Numbered from the stretch's first letter, positions 53,145 through 62,548 are shown. The stretch is 64,000 nucleotides of DNA from Streptomyces sp. NBC_00572 (GCF_026341815.1 NZ_JAPENX010000001.1:2852001-2916000); one strand, 5' to 3'. The notes: a model not told the origin generated them from the sequence alone. Numbers and translations: made by a program.

Positions 53145-56100
53145 ATGTTTCACGTGAAACCGATCGATCCGCGCCTGCTCCGGTACGCCAGGGCCGCCCG
53201 TGTCTTTCTGATCGCGGTGGTCGTACTCGGCCTCGTCGGGGCGGCGCTGGTCATCGCCCAGGCGATGCTCATCGCCGAGATCGTGGTGGGCTCCTTCCAG
53301 AAGGGCCAGTCGGTTTCCGCCCTGACCACCCCCCTGCTGCTGCTCGCGGGCATCGCGGCGGCACGGGGGCTGGTCTCCTGGCTGACCGAGCTCGCCGCCC
53401 ACCGGGCGAGCGCGGCGGTCAAGTCCGAACTCCGCGGCCGGCTTCTCGACCGGGCGGCCGCGCTCGGACCGGGCTGGCTGAGCGGCCAGAAGGCCGGATC
53501 GCTGATCGCCCTGGCCACGCGCGGTGTGGACGCGCTCGACGACTACTTCGCCCGCTATCTGCCCCAGCTCGGCCTCGCGGTGGTCGTGCCGGTGGCCGTC
53601 CTGGCCCGGATCGTCACCGAGGACTGGGTCTCGGCGGCGATCATCGTCGTCACCCTGCCGCTCATCCCGGTCTTCATGATCCTCATCGGCTGGTACACCC
53701 AGGCCCGGATGGACCGGCAGTGGAAGCTGCTCTCCCGGCTCTCCGGACACTTCCTGGACGTCGTGGCCGGGCTTCCCACCCTCAAGATCTTCGGCCGGGC
53801 GAAGGCCCAGGCCGAGTCGATCCGCGCGATCACCTCGGAGTACCGCCGGGCGACGATGCGCACCCTGCGGATCGCCTTCCTCTCCTCCTTCGCGCTGGAA
53901 CTCCTCGCCACCCTGTCGGTCGCGCTCGTCGCCGTGACCATCGGCATGCGGCTCGTCCACGGCGAACTCGATCTGTACACCGGTCTCGTCATCCTGATCC
54001 TGGCGCCCGAGGCGTATCTGCCGCTGCGGCAGGTCGGCGCACAGTTCCACGCGGCGGCGGAGGGGCTCGCGGCGGCGGAGGAGATGTTCGACGTCCTGGA
54101 GGAGCCGGTACGGGACGGGGGTGGCGCGGGCGCCGGCGTCCCCGGCTCCGTGCGGCTTGAGCTGGAAGGCGTGACCGTACGTCATGCCGGTCGGGCCGAG
54201 CCCTCGCTCGACGCCATGTCCCTGACGGTCGAGCCCGGAGAGACGGTGGCCCTGATCGGGCCGAGCGGCGCCGGGAAGTCGACGCTGCTCGATGTCGTCC
54301 TCGGGTTCGCCGCGCCGGAGGAGAGCGGTTCCGTGCGCGTCGGGGGCGAGCCGCTCGCCTCACTCGACCTGGAGGCCTGGCGGTCGCGGATCGCCTGGGT
54401 GCCGCAGCGGCCGTATCTCTTCGCGGGGACGGTCGCCGAGAACGTCCGCCTCGCCCGCCCGGACGCCTCCGACGAGGCGGTACGGGAGGCCCTGCGGGAC
54501 GCCGGGGCGGACGGGTTCGTCGCGGGGCTGCCGCAAGGGCTCGACACCCCGCTCGGCGAGGACGGCGCCGGACTCTCGGCGGGGCAGCGGCAACGCCTCG
54601 CGCTCGCCCGGGGCTTCCTCGCCGACCGTCCGCTGTTGTTGCTCGACGAGCCGACGGCGGCGCTCGACGGTGAGACCGAGGCGGGTGTCGTCGACGCGGT
54701 GCGCCGGCTGGCGGCTGGGCGGACGGTGCTGCTGGTGGCGCACCGGCCGGCGTTGCTCGCGGTGGCGGACCGGGTGGTGCGGGTCGGCGCGGCCCCATCG
54801 AGCGCGGGAGCGGGTGCCGGTGGCGCGGCCGAGGCTGTGGAAAGCGCGCGTGCCGGTGATGCGGGTGTGGGTGCGGAGCCGGGGCGCGGCGTCGCTCTGG
54901 GGGTGCACCCACCCGTTCCGACCTCTGCGGAACAGACACCCGCACGGAGCGGGTCGGTCCTGGCGCGCGTACGTGGGATGGCCGGTGAGCTCAAGGGGCG
55001 GATGGCGCTCGCGCTGTTGCTCGGGAGCCTCGCCCTTGGTTCCGCCGTCGGGCTCATGGCCGTGTCCGGATGGCTCATCTCGCGTGCCTCCGAACAGCCG
55101 CCCGTGCTCTACCTGATGGTGGCCGTCACCGCCACGCGCGCCTTCGGGATCGGGCGGGCCGTCTTCCGGTACGCCGAGCGGCTCGTCTCGCACGACGCCG
55201 TGCTGCGGATGCTCGCCGAACTCCGGGTCTCCGTCTACCGGCGTCTGGAGCGGATCGCCCCCGCCGGGCTGCGCCGCACCCGCCGCGGTGACCTGCTCTC
55301 CCGGCTCGTCCAGGACGTCGACGCGCTCCAGGACTACTGGCTCCGTTGGCTGCTCCCGGCGGCCGCCGCGCTCGTCGTGGGAGTCGCCTCCGCCGGATTC
55401 ACCGCCTGGCTGCTGCCCGAGGCCGGTGCCGTCCTCGCCGTGGGCCTGCTCGTCGCGGGCGTCCTCGTACCGGCCGTCGGTGGCGCCCTCGCCCGCCGGG
55501 CCGAACGGCGGCTCGCTCCCGCACGCGGCGCCCTGGCGACCGCCGTGGCCGATCTGCTGCGCGGCTGCGCCGAGCTGACCGTGGCCGGCGCCCTGCGGGG
55601 CCGGCTCGAACGGACGCGGGCCGCCGACCGCACCCTCACCGACATCGCCTCCCGGCAGGCCGCGGCCGCCGCGCTCGGCGCCGGACTCTCCGCCCTGGTC
55701 TGCGGTCTGACGGTGGCGGCCGCCGGGGTCGTCGGCGTCCAGGCCGTGGCGGACGGCCGGCTCGACGGGGTGGCCCTCGCCGTGGTCGTCCTCACGCCGC
55801 TCGCCGCCTTCGAGGCCGTCACCGGGCTTCCGCTGGCCGTCCAGTACCGGCAGCGCGTCAAGCACAGCGCCGAGCGGGTCTTCGAGGTGCTCGACGCCCC
55901 CGTCCCCGTCCACGAGCCGGACCGGCCCGAGACTCCCCCGGCGAGCCCGTTCCCGCTGGAGCTTTCCGGGCTCTCCGCCCGGCACGCCGGGCAGGACCGG
56001 GAGGCGCTCGCCGACTTCCGGCTCACCCTGGAGGCCGGGCGCAGGGTCGCCGTCGTCGGCGCCTCGGGATCCGGCAAGACCACGCTCGCCCAGGTGCTGC

Positions 56101-56768
56101 TGCGGTTCCTGGACGTCGAGTACGGCACGTACCGGCTCGGCGGGGTGCCCGCCTGGGAGCTCGAAGGCGACGAGGTACGGCGGCTCGTCGGCCTCTGCGC
56201 TCAGGACGCCCACCTCTTCGACAGCTCCGTCCGCGAGAACCTGCGGCTCGCCCGTACCGGCGCGAGCGACGAGGAACTGCGCGAGGCGCTGCGCAGGGCC
56301 CGGCTGCTCGACTGGGTGGACGGGCTGCCGGACGGGCTCGACACCCTCGTGGGCGAGCACGGCTCCCGGCTCTCCGGCGGTCAGCGGCAACGCCTGGCGC
56401 TCGCCCGCGCGCTGCTCGCCGACTTCCCCGTCCTCGTCCTCGACGAGCCCGCCGAGCATCTGGACCTGGCCACCGCCGACGCGCTCACCGACGACCTGCT
56501 CCGCGCCACCGAAGGCCGTACGACCGTCCTCATCACCCACCGGCTGCACGGACTCGACGCGGTCGACGAGGTGCTGGTCCTGGACGAGGGCCGGACCGTG
56601 CAACGCGGCCCGTACGCGGAGCTCGCCGTCGCGGACGGCCCCCTGCGCCGGATGCTGGAGCAGGAGCGGGAGACCGATCTGCTGGCCGCCGACGCGGAGG
56701 CGGAGACGACGACCGGCGCCACGTCGGTCCACGAGGACAAGGACCGGCCGACTTTTCTCGCCAAATAG
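53145..56768 (+). CDS. cydCD: Fused ABC exporter CydCD (cytochrome bd assembly)
   Basis: 1207-residue fusion of the two half-transporters CydD and CydC, which export thiols and are needed to assemble cytochrome bd. Each half has six membrane helices then an ATPase. The first ATPase has Walker A GPSGAGKST (about residue 374), signature LSAGQRQR and Walker B LLLLDEPT; the second has GASGSGKTT (about 973), LSGGQRQR and LVLDEPAEH. The ATG at 53145 is part of a parS palindrome (protein starts MFHVKPID), with AGGGGAG upstream. Fusion is usual in Streptomyces. Confidence 0.95.
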   Translation: MFHVKPIDPRLLRYARAARVFLIAVVVLGLVGAALVIAQAMLIAEIVVGSFQKGQSVSALTTPLLLLAGIAAARGLVSWLTELAAHRASAAVKSELRGRLLDRAAALGPGWLSGQKAGSLIALATRGVDALDDYFARYLPQLGLAVVVPVAVLARIVTEDWVSAAIIVVTLPLIPVFMILIGWYTQARMDRQWKLLSRLSGHFLDVVAGLPTLKIFGRAKAQAESIRAITSEYRRATMRTLRIAFLSSFALELLATLSVALVAVTIGMRLVHGELDLYTGLVILILAPEAYLPLRQVGAQFHAAAEGLAAAEEMFDVLEEPVRDGGGAGAGVPGSVRLELEGVTVRHAGRAEPSLDAMSLTVEPGETVALIGPSGAGKSTLLDVVLGFAAPEESGSVRVGGEPLASLDLEAWRSRIAWVPQRPYLFAGTVAENVRLARPDASDEAVREALRDAGADGFVAGLPQGLDTPLGEDGAGLSAGQRQRLALARGFLADRPLLLLDEPTAALDGETEAGVVDAVRRLAAGRTVLLVAHRPALLAVADRVVRVGAAPSSAGAGAGGAAEAVESARAGDAGVGAEPGRGVALGVHPPVPTSAEQTPARSGSVLARVRGMAGELKGRMALALLLGSLALGSAVGLMAVSGWLISRASEQPPVLYLMVAVTATRAFGIGRAVFRYAERLVSHDAVLRMLAELRVSVYRRLERIAPAGLRRTRRGDLLSRLVQDVDALQDYWLRWLLPAAAALVVGVASAGFTAWLLPEAGAVLAVGLLVAGVLVPAVGGALARRAERRLAPARGALATAVADLLRGCAELTVAGALRGRLERTRAADRTLTDIASRQAAAAALGAGLSALVCGLTVAAAGVVGVQAVADGRLDGVALAVVVLTPLAAFEAVTGLPLAVQYRQRVKHSAERVFEVLDAPVPVHEPDRPETPPASPFPLELSGLSARHAGQDREALADFRLTLEAGRRVAVVGASGSGKTTLAQVLLRFLDVEYGTYRLGGVPAWELEGDEVRRLVGLCAQDAHLFDSSVRENLRLARTGASDEELREALRRARLLDWVDGLPDGLDTLVGEHGSRLSGGQRQRLALARALLADFPVLVLDEPAEHLDLATADALTDDLLRATEGRTTVLITHRLHGLDAVDEVLVLDEGRTVQRGPYAELAVADGPLRRMLEQERETDLLAADAEAETTTGATSVHEDKDRPTFLAK
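53146..53161. promoter_or_regulatory. parS site overlapping the start of cydCD
   Basis: TGTTTCACGTGAAACC; 14-bp core perfect. It begins at the second base of the cydCD ATG, 15 bp after the cydB stop, and encodes MFHVKP. Confidence 0.92.
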
Positions 56769-56788
56769 GACTTACTAGGCTCAAGCCC

Positions 56789-58501
56789 ATGACCGCCGCA
56801 GCGTCCGACGCCTCGGACCCCCTGGAAGCCGCCACCCAGGCCACCCGCAGCCTCCAGGGGCTGTCCACGGAGCTCACCGCCCGCGTGCCCCAGCTCCTGG
56901 AAGCCATGCGCTCGGTGGGCACCGGGCTCGAACTCCACTCCACCCTCGACCGCATCTGCGAGACCGCCGCCGAACTCGCCGACGCCCGCTACGCCGCCAT
57001 CGGCGTCGTGGACGAGGAGGGAAAGGGCCTGTCCGACTTCGTCACCTTCGGCGTCGGCGACGACGTGGCCCGCACGATCGGGCACCGGCCCGACGGGCAC
57101 GCCGGGCTGCTCGGCGCACTGATCCGCGACCCCCAGACGATCCGGCTCGCCGACCTCTCCGCCGATCCGCGCGCGGCGGGCTTCCCGCCGGGACATCCCC
57201 CGATGCGGACCTTCCTCGGCGTCCCCATCCGGGTCCAGGGCGAGATCTTCGGCAATCTCTACCTCGCGGAGAAGCGCGGCGGGGGCGAATTCAACGACTA
57301 CGACGTGCACATGGTCCGGGTGCTCGCCACCGAGGCGGGCATCGCCATCGGCAACGCCCGCCTGTACGAGGCCGCCCGGCAGCGCGAGCGCTGGATCGAC
57401 GGCTCCGTCGCCGTCACGACCGCGCTGCTCTCCGGCGGAGACGCGGACGACGCCCTCACGGTCGTCGCCGAACAGGCACGGCGTCTCGCCGACGCGGACG
57501 CGGGGATCGTGCTGCTGCCCGCCGAGGACGGCGGCCTTGAGATCGTCGCCGTCTCCTCGCCCCGGCCCACGAAATCGCTCGGCGTGGTGATCCCGCCCGA
57601 GAGCGCCGTGGTGCGGCGGCTCCTGGACGGCGAAGCGGTCTTCGTCGCGGACGCCTCCACCGACCCGCGCATGATCAGCCGGCTGACCTCCCCGTACGGG
57701 CCGAGCATGATGCTGCCGCTGCAGAGCGGCGGTCGGGTGCTCGGTGCGCTCGCCACGCCCCGGGTGCGGGGCGGGCGCCAGTTCACCGAGATGGAGCGGA
57801 CGCTCGCCACGCAGTTCGCCTCGCAGGCCGCGCTGGCGCTGATGATGGCCGACGCGCAGCGGGACCGGGAGCGCCTCGCCGTGTACGAGGACCGCGACCG
57901 GATCGCCCGTGACCTGCACGACCTCGTCATCCAGCGGCTCTTCGCCACCGGCATGATGCTGGAGAGCGCCCAGCGCAGGTCGATCGTGCCGGCCGTGCGC
58001 GAGGGCGTCGGCAAGGCCGTGGACGAGCTGGATGTGACCATCCAGGAGATCCGTACGGCGATCTTCGCGCTCCAGCAGGGGCCCGCCGAGGCCCCGTCCG
58101 GGCTGCGGACCCGCGTGCTGCGGGAGATCAACATGGCGGCCGTGCCGCTCGGCTTCAAGCCCGCCCACCGCTTCCTCGGCGCGATCGACGCGATGGTCGG
58201 CGAACTCACCGGGAAGAACCTCATCGCCGCCCTGCGCGAGGCGCTGTCCAACGCCTTCCGGCACGCGGAGGCGAGCCGGATCGAGGTGGTCGTCGACGCC
58301 GGCGTCACCCTGCCCGACGGCTCCGCCGGGGTACGCCTGGAGGTCGCCGACGACGGCATCGGCCTTCCGGCGGGCGGGCGGCGCAGCGGCCTGCGCAACC
58401 TGGCGCGTCGGGCCGAGTCGCTGGGCGGCGCGAGCTGGTGCGGGCCGGGCATCGGGGAGGACGGCGGCGGTACGACAGTGGTGTGGGAGGCCCCGCTGTA
58501 G
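56789..58501 (+). CDS. GAF-domain sensor histidine kinase (DevS/DosS-like)
   Basis: 570-residue cytoplasmic kinase with no membrane helix. Order: two GAF domains (about residues 40-195 and 215-365) and a HisKA_3 dimerisation domain, with the phospho-accepting His near residue 377 in RIARDLHDLVIQRLFATG. A HATPase follows, with NAFRHAEASRIEV, DDGIGLPAGGRRSGLRNL and the final GGGTTVVWEAPL. This matches the DevS/DosS/NreB class of redox or oxygen sensors, some of which bind haem in GAF-A; the haem His cannot be assigned here. ATG 21 bp past the cydCD stop, so it may be co-transcribed with cyd. No response regulator gene is nearby. Confidence 0.88.
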   Translation: MTAAASDASDPLEAATQATRSLQGLSTELTARVPQLLEAMRSVGTGLELHSTLDRICETAAELADARYAAIGVVDEEGKGLSDFVTFGVGDDVARTIGHRPDGHAGLLGALIRDPQTIRLADLSADPRAAGFPPGHPPMRTFLGVPIRVQGEIFGNLYLAEKRGGGEFNDYDVHMVRVLATEAGIAIGNARLYEAARQRERWIDGSVAVTTALLSGGDADDALTVVAEQARRLADADAGIVLLPAEDGGLEIVAVSSPRPTKSLGVVIPPESAVVRRLLDGEAVFVADASTDPRMISRLTSPYGPSMMLPLQSGGRVLGALATPRVRGGRQFTEMERTLATQFASQAALALMMADAQRDRERLAVYEDRDRIARDLHDLVIQRLFATGMMLESAQRRSIVPAVREGVGKAVDELDVTIQEIRTAIFALQQGPAEAPSGLRTRVLREINMAAVPLGFKPAHRFLGAIDAMVGELTGKNLIAALREALSNAFRHAEASRIEVVVDAGVTLPDGSAGVRLEVADDGIGLPAGGRRSGLRNLARRAESLGGASWCGPGIGEDGGGTTVVWEAPL

Positions 58502-58530
58502 GCCCGCTGTGGCCCCTGCCCCGTTCGGGG

Positions 58531-59391
58531 CTAGCCCGCGGCGGACACCTCGGCGATCAGCTGTTCGATGACGACGGCCACCCCGTCCTCGTTGTTGCCG
58601 ACCGTACGGCCGGAGGCGGCGGCGATCACGTCCGGGTGGGCGTTGCCCATCGCGTACGAACGGCCCGCCCAGGTCAGCATCTCGATGTCGTTGGGCATGT
58701 CGCCGAAGGCGACGACCTCCTCGGCCGTGATGCCCCGCTCGGCGCAGCACCGGGCCAGAGTGGACGCCTTGGAGACGCCGAGCGCGCTGATCTCGATGAG
58801 TGCGGTGGGGCTGGACCGGGTGAACGAGGCCCGGTCCCCGGCCGCCTCCCTGGCCACCGCCAGGAACGCGTCGGGGTCGAGCTCCGGGTGCTGGGCCAGC
58901 AGCTTCAGCACCGGGGCCGCGGCGCCGGGCGCCTCCTCGAACAGGAGCTTCTCGGCGGTGGCGACGGTCGCGCCGGGGTCGAGGAAGAACGGCGGGTACT
59001 GCGGCTCGTAGTGGATGCCGGTGGTGAGCTCGACCGCGAAGGAGGTCCCGGGCGCGGCGGCGCGCAGGGCCCGGACGACATCGAGGGCGACCGGCCGCTC
59101 CATCGGCCGCACCTCCAGGAAGGCGCCTCCGGAGTGGAGGTCGACGACGGCTGCGCCGTTGGCGCAGATCGCCATGCCGTGGCCGTGGACGTGGTCCCTG
59201 ACGACGTCCATCCAGCGGGCCGGGCGGCCGGTGACGAAGAAGACCTCGATCCCGGCCTGCTCGGCTGCGGCGAGGGCCGCGACCGTGCGCGCGGAGACGG
59301 CCTTGTCGTCGCGCAGCAGCGTGCCGTCGAGGTCGGTGGCGATCAGCCGGGCTGTCGGGGCGGGCGTGCGCGGGGAGCGAGGAGAGGTCAC
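58531..59391 (-). CDS. HAD hydrolase, Cof-type (HAD-IIB)
   Basis: 286-residue phosphatase. Motif I is RLIATDLDGTLLRDD (nucleophile Asp near residue 20), motif II FVTGRPA, motif III Lys in VSKASTLARCC and motif IV VAFGDMPNDIEML. It is a Cof/SupH-like phosphatase, typically acting on sugar phosphates or nucleotides; substrate unknown. GTG at 59389-59391 with GGAAG upstream; an earlier GTG at 59418 is possible. It is convergent with the GAF kinase. Confidence 0.87.
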   Translation of the reverse strand: MTSPRSPRTPAPTARLIATDLDGTLLRDDKAVSARTVAALAAAEQAGIEVFFVTGRPARWMDVVRDHVHGHGMAICANGAAVVDLHSGGAFLEVRPMERPVALDVVRALRAAAPGTSFAVELTTGIHYEPQYPPFFLDPGATVATAEKLLFEEAPGAAAPVLKLLAQHPELDPDAFLAVAREAAGDRASFTRSSPTALIEISALGVSKASTLARCCAERGITAEEVVAFGDMPNDIEMLTWAGRSYAMGNAHPDVIAAASGRTVGNNEDGVAVVIEQLIAEVSAAG

Positions 59392-59576
59392 CGCACCATT
59401 CTTCCGCACCGGACGCACGGGCGTGCGGGGAGCCGCACATATGAGTGGCCGGATTCAGGCCCTCCGCCTCCTCTCTCCCAGCCGCCCCTTCCGTCCGTGT
59501 CTCCCTTCCGGGCCTCGCTTCGGCCCCCACCGTCCGCCCTCACCCACCCCGCCCCTCCCCTGCGCGTACGGCTTTC

Positions 59577-60227
59577 TCAGTACGCGACCTCCACGACGGC
59601 CCGGTGCGTGTCGCGGTCGGCGACATGCGTCAGGAGGTAGTGGGCGAGGTCGGCGCGGGAGAGGGACTTCGGCCGGTCCAGGTGCCCGTTCTCGGCGGTC
59701 CGGTAGCGGCGGGTCAGCGGGCCGTCGGTGAGCATCGGCGGCCGGACCACCGTCCAGGCGGTGTCGCCGGCGGCCTCGGAGGCCATGAAGCTCTCCATCC
59801 GGGCCATGTCGGCGTAGCCGTGCCGGTACAGCCGCTGGACCACGTACCGGGTGACCAGCCGCTGCGGCAGCGGCACGCCGGCGGTGATCTCAAGACCGGC
59901 CGAGGAGAGGCAGAGCAGCCGGCCCACGCCGGAGGCGCTCATGGCCTCGACGATGTTCCGGGTGCCCTGCGAGTAGACGGTCGTGGGGTGCTTGCGGTCG
60001 GTGCTGCCGAGACAGGAGAGGACGGCGTCGTGCCCCGGGACGGCCTGCCGCCAGGCCTCGGGGGCCAGGGCGTCGCCGGGCAGCACGGTCAGCCGCGCCT
60101 TGGGGTCCGTGACCGGCACCCGGGCCGGGTCGCGGGCGACGGCGGTGACCCGGTGGCCCGCGCCGAGGGCCTGGTTCAGGAGCTGCGCACCGGTGCCGCC
60201 CGTGACGCCGAAGAGCAGGAGCCTCAC
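59577..60227 (-). CDS. NAD(P)H-binding atypical SDR protein
   Basis: 216-residue Rossmann protein. RLLLFGVTGGTGAQLLNQAL gives the T-G-x-x-G-x-x-G nucleotide-binding pattern at the N-terminus. LSCLGSTDRKHPTTVYSQGTRNIVEAM and RLLCLSSAGLE are further family marks. It is a BVR-B/NmrA-like member; reaction unknown. GTG at 60225-60227 overlaps the stop of the SGNH gene (GTGA), so they are coupled. It is the third and last gene of the operon that follows the MarR-linked membrane gene. Confidence 0.83.
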   Translation of the reverse strand: MRLLLFGVTGGTGAQLLNQALGAGHRVTAVARDPARVPVTDPKARLTVLPGDALAPEAWRQAVPGHDAVLSCLGSTDRKHPTTVYSQGTRNIVEAMSASGVGRLLCLSSAGLEITAGVPLPQRLVTRYVVQRLYRHGYADMARMESFMASEAAGDTAWTVVRPPMLTDGPLTRRYRTAENGHLDRPKSLSRADLAHYLLTHVADRDTHRAVVEVAY

Positions 60228-61042
60228 GATGCCGCCTCCGCCAGGGCGTCGACGAGGGAGACGGCCACGGCCCGCTGGCCTTCGAGCGTGAGGTGGATGC
60301 CGTCGTCGAGGTGCAGGTGCGCGGTGGCCGCCCGGGTGTCGACGGTGAGCTCCGGGCGTCCGCCGAGGAAGGCGGCGAGGCCGTCGACGTCCTCGGCGTC
60401 CCAGCCGATCCCGGCGCGGCGGAAGTGCGGGTAGGCGTCGGCCCGTTCCTGGTCCAGGGAACTCGGGGTGAGCCAGATCCAGCGGTCCGGGTCGGGCTGC
60501 CCGGCGAGTTCCCGCAGGGCGAGGAGGTTGCGCTCCGTCTCGGCTTCGCTGACCAGCCGGGTGCCCGGAGCCCCCGCGCCTCGGCCGAGCCGCTGGGCGT
60601 CGTTCGCGCCGAGCATGCACAGGATCCAGTCGGGGCGCAGGAACGCGAGCTGGGGCAGCTGGGTGAGGGCCTGGGTGGTGGTGAGCCCCGAGACGGCGAG
60701 GTTGACGAGTTCGACGCCGTCCGGGAGGAGATGGCCCAGGACCGAGAACCAGGAGAGCCGGTCGGCGGTGGTGCTCTCGCCGAGGGCGACGATCCGCTGC
60801 CCCGGCCGGAAGGGCAGTCGGTCGGCCCGGTCGGCGAAGTCGGGATCCTTGAGCAGATCGGCGGCGGTGTCCCGGGTCTGGTCGTCGAGGTCCCGCACCA
60901 GCTTGCGGTACGTGTCGGTGGCCAGGCCGAAGAGGCCGGCCAGTTCGGTCTCGGGCAGGTCCCCCAGGTAGCGCAGGTTCTTCTCCGGCTGCTGGAAGCG
61001 GACGAGCTTGGCGGTCAGGTGCTCGTTCCTGTTCTCGGACAT
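60224..61042 (-). CDS. SGNH/GDSL-type hydrolase
   Basis: 272-residue cytoplasmic esterase-like protein. Block I is VALGESTTADRL (nucleophile Ser in GES), block III gives LGAND, and block V is DDGIHLTLEGQ with the D-x-x-H acid-base pair. An N-terminal region of about 80 residues is charged. Substrate unknown. ATG at 61040-61042, 1 bp before the stop of the upstream membrane gene. It overlaps the SDR gene by 4 bp. Confidence 0.85.
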   Translation of the reverse strand: MSENRNEHLTAKLVRFQQPEKNLRYLGDLPETELAGLFGLATDTYRKLVRDLDDQTRDTAADLLKDPDFADRADRLPFRPGQRIVALGESTTADRLSWFSVLGHLLPDGVELVNLAVSGLTTTQALTQLPQLAFLRPDWILCMLGANDAQRLGRGAGAPGTRLVSEAETERNLLALRELAGQPDPDRWIWLTPSSLDQERADAYPHFRRAGIGWDAEDVDGLAAFLGGRPELTVDTRAATAHLHLDDGIHLTLEGQRAVAVSLVDALAEAAS

Positions 61043-61043
61043 G

Positions 61044-61778
61044 TCAGGCCTCCTTGCGGGTGCGGGTGCGGGCGCGGGTGCGGGGAAGCAGGAATCCGGC
61101 GGCGATCAGCCAGCCCAGGCATGTGAAGCGAGCGAGCGGCAGCAGCAGGGCGGCGCCGTCGAGGAGAAGGGTGAGGGCGGCGAGTTCGGCGACGGTCGCC
61201 ATGACCAGGCCGGTGATGGCGAGGGCGCGGGGCAGCAGGCCGGCGAGGAGACCGGGAACGGCGATCCCGGCCACGAGCAGGCCCAGCGTCACCACGTGCC
61301 CGGGGCCGCCGGTGGCGAACGCCAGGTACTGCAGCGCCCGGACCAACGGCGGGAGTTCGAGGACCTCCGTACGGGAGAGGGTCCAGCTCACCAGGCCGCA
61401 GCAGGCCAGGAATCCGGCGGCGAGGAGGCCGCCGGCCAGGGCGATGGTGGCGCCGGGGGCTCGGACTCCGAGCCGGTGGAGCCGGGCCGAGACCGTGGCG
61501 GCGTAGACGGCCAGCGGGACGGAGGCCGCGAACTGGAGGGCGCCGGAGACCTGGACGGCGCCGGAGTGGGCCCGGAAGTACGCCACGATCTCGCCGGTGT
61601 CGCCGAAGGGGGACGGGAACGGGTCGCCGTCGGCGAGGACGGTACTGAGGACGAGCCCGGCCAGGAACAGCGCGGTGAACACCACGGCGAGCACTCCCGG
61701 TGGTGGTCCTCCCTGGGCTTCCCGGCGCTCTCGTGGGGCCTCGGTGGGCCGGGGGTCGGTCCAGCTCTCTGTCGACAC
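61044..61778 (-). CDS. DUF4386-like membrane protein
   Basis: 244 residues from GTG 61776-61778 (AGGAT upstream); a further GTG at 61811 would add 11. Six hydrophobic segments starting VLAVVFTALFLAGLVLSTVL, with conserved-looking SARLHRLGVRAPGATIALAGG. Resembles DUF4386 proteins of actinobacteria, often paired with MarR regulators. It is first in a leftward operon with SGNH and SDR genes (1-bp gap and 4-bp overlap) and divergent from a MarR gene. Confidence 0.7.
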   Translation of the reverse strand: MSTESWTDPRPTEAPRERREAQGGPPPGVLAVVFTALFLAGLVLSTVLADGDPFPSPFGDTGEIVAYFRAHSGAVQVSGALQFAASVPLAVYAATVSARLHRLGVRAPGATIALAGGLLAAGFLACCGLVSWTLSRTEVLELPPLVRALQYLAFATGGPGHVVTLGLLVAGIAVPGLLAGLLPRALAITGLVMATVAELAALTLLLDGAALLLPLARFTCLGWLIAAGFLLPRTRARTRTRKEA

Positions 61779-61805
61779 GGATCCTGTCCGTTCTCTCGGA
61801 GAATA

Positions 61806-61821
61806 GTTCACTAAGGAGAAC
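61806..61821. promoter_or_regulatory. Imperfect dyad in the MarR divergent promoter
   Basis: GTTCACTAAGGAGAAC: outer GTTC/GAAC matched, about 12 of 16 positions symmetric, with another GTTC at 61823. It lies between the divergent membrane-protein and MarR genes, in an AT-richer stretch. Candidate MarR site. Confidence 0.45.
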
Positions 61822-61846
61822 CGTTCTTTTCGCGTACCATAACCCC

Positions 61847-62368
61847 GTGAGCAGTGACCGGCAAGCAGCGGAAGATCCCGAAGCGGCGGCGGCCCCGCCC
61901 CCGCGCGGCGGCGCGTTCCTGCTCGCGCAGCTCGGAGCCCATGCGGCGGGGCGCTTCGGCGAACGGGTCGGGGAGTTCGGCCTCACACCGCCGGACGTCG
62001 GCCTGTTGCGGATGATCGCGGTGGAGCCCGGACGCAGTCAGCGTTCGCTCGCCGCCGACCTCGGCGTCGTCCCGAGCCGTGTTGTCGCGCTCATCGACAA
62101 CCTGGAGCAGAAGGGGCTCGTCGAACGGCGGCGCAGTGCCGAGGACCGCCGCCACCACGAGCTGTACGTCTCCGAGGGTGGCCGCCGTGCCCTGGAGCGC
62201 GTCCGGGAGGCGGCGGCGGTGCACGAGGACGATCTCTTCGCGGCCCTCGACGAGGACGAGCGCGTGCGGCTGACGGAACTGCTGGGGCGGATCGCCGCGC
62301 AGCAGGGCCTCACGGCGGGCGTTCACCCGGGCTACCGGAACCTGCCGAAGCGCCCCGGCGGTCGCTGA
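61847..62368 (+). CDS. MarR family transcriptional regulator
   Basis: 173-residue regulator. The winged helix reads LAADLGVVPSRVVALIDNLEQKGLVERRRSAEDRRHHELYVSE (in parts, about residues 68-110). Long N-terminal Ala/Pro-rich segment of 25 residues. GTG at 61847-61849. Divergent from the membrane/SGNH/SDR operon, which it probably represses. Ligand unknown. Confidence 0.87.
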   Translation: MSSDRQAAEDPEAAAAPPPRGGAFLLAQLGAHAAGRFGERVGEFGLTPPDVGLLRMIAVEPGRSQRSLAADLGVVPSRVVALIDNLEQKGLVERRRSAEDRRHHELYVSEGGRRALERVREAAAVHEDDLFAALDEDERVRLTELLGRIAAQQGLTAGVHPGYRNLPKRPGGR

Positions 62369-62548
62369 GCGGTCGGATCCGTCCGACCGGGTGTCCCGTG
62401 TGAGCCTGAGCCCGGCTGTGTGTCCGGTGCGGCGCCAGGCCGTGTGTCCGGCGACCTGTCCGACAATGTGTCCTTAAACGTCCGTTCGTTCGTGCGGACG
62501 GTGGGGAAGACCCCTGGGAGCTGGTGGCTTCTCAAGGGGGGCAGGGCA

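Noticed and set aside
55346..56788. Upstream extension of the GAF kinase
   Set aside because: The frame extends upstream of the ATG at 56789 inside cydCD, but those residues are Arg-rich nonsense. The start after the cydCD stop is clear.
57601..58501. Response regulator partner for the GAF kinase
   Set aside because: No receiver-domain gene is present in the window, so the kinase is treated as an orphan here.
56381..59530. Minus-strand open frame of 1049 codons
   Set aside because: It overlaps the cydCD end, the GAF kinase and the HAD gene antisense or in the wrong frame. It has poly-Arg/Gly composition and no motif.
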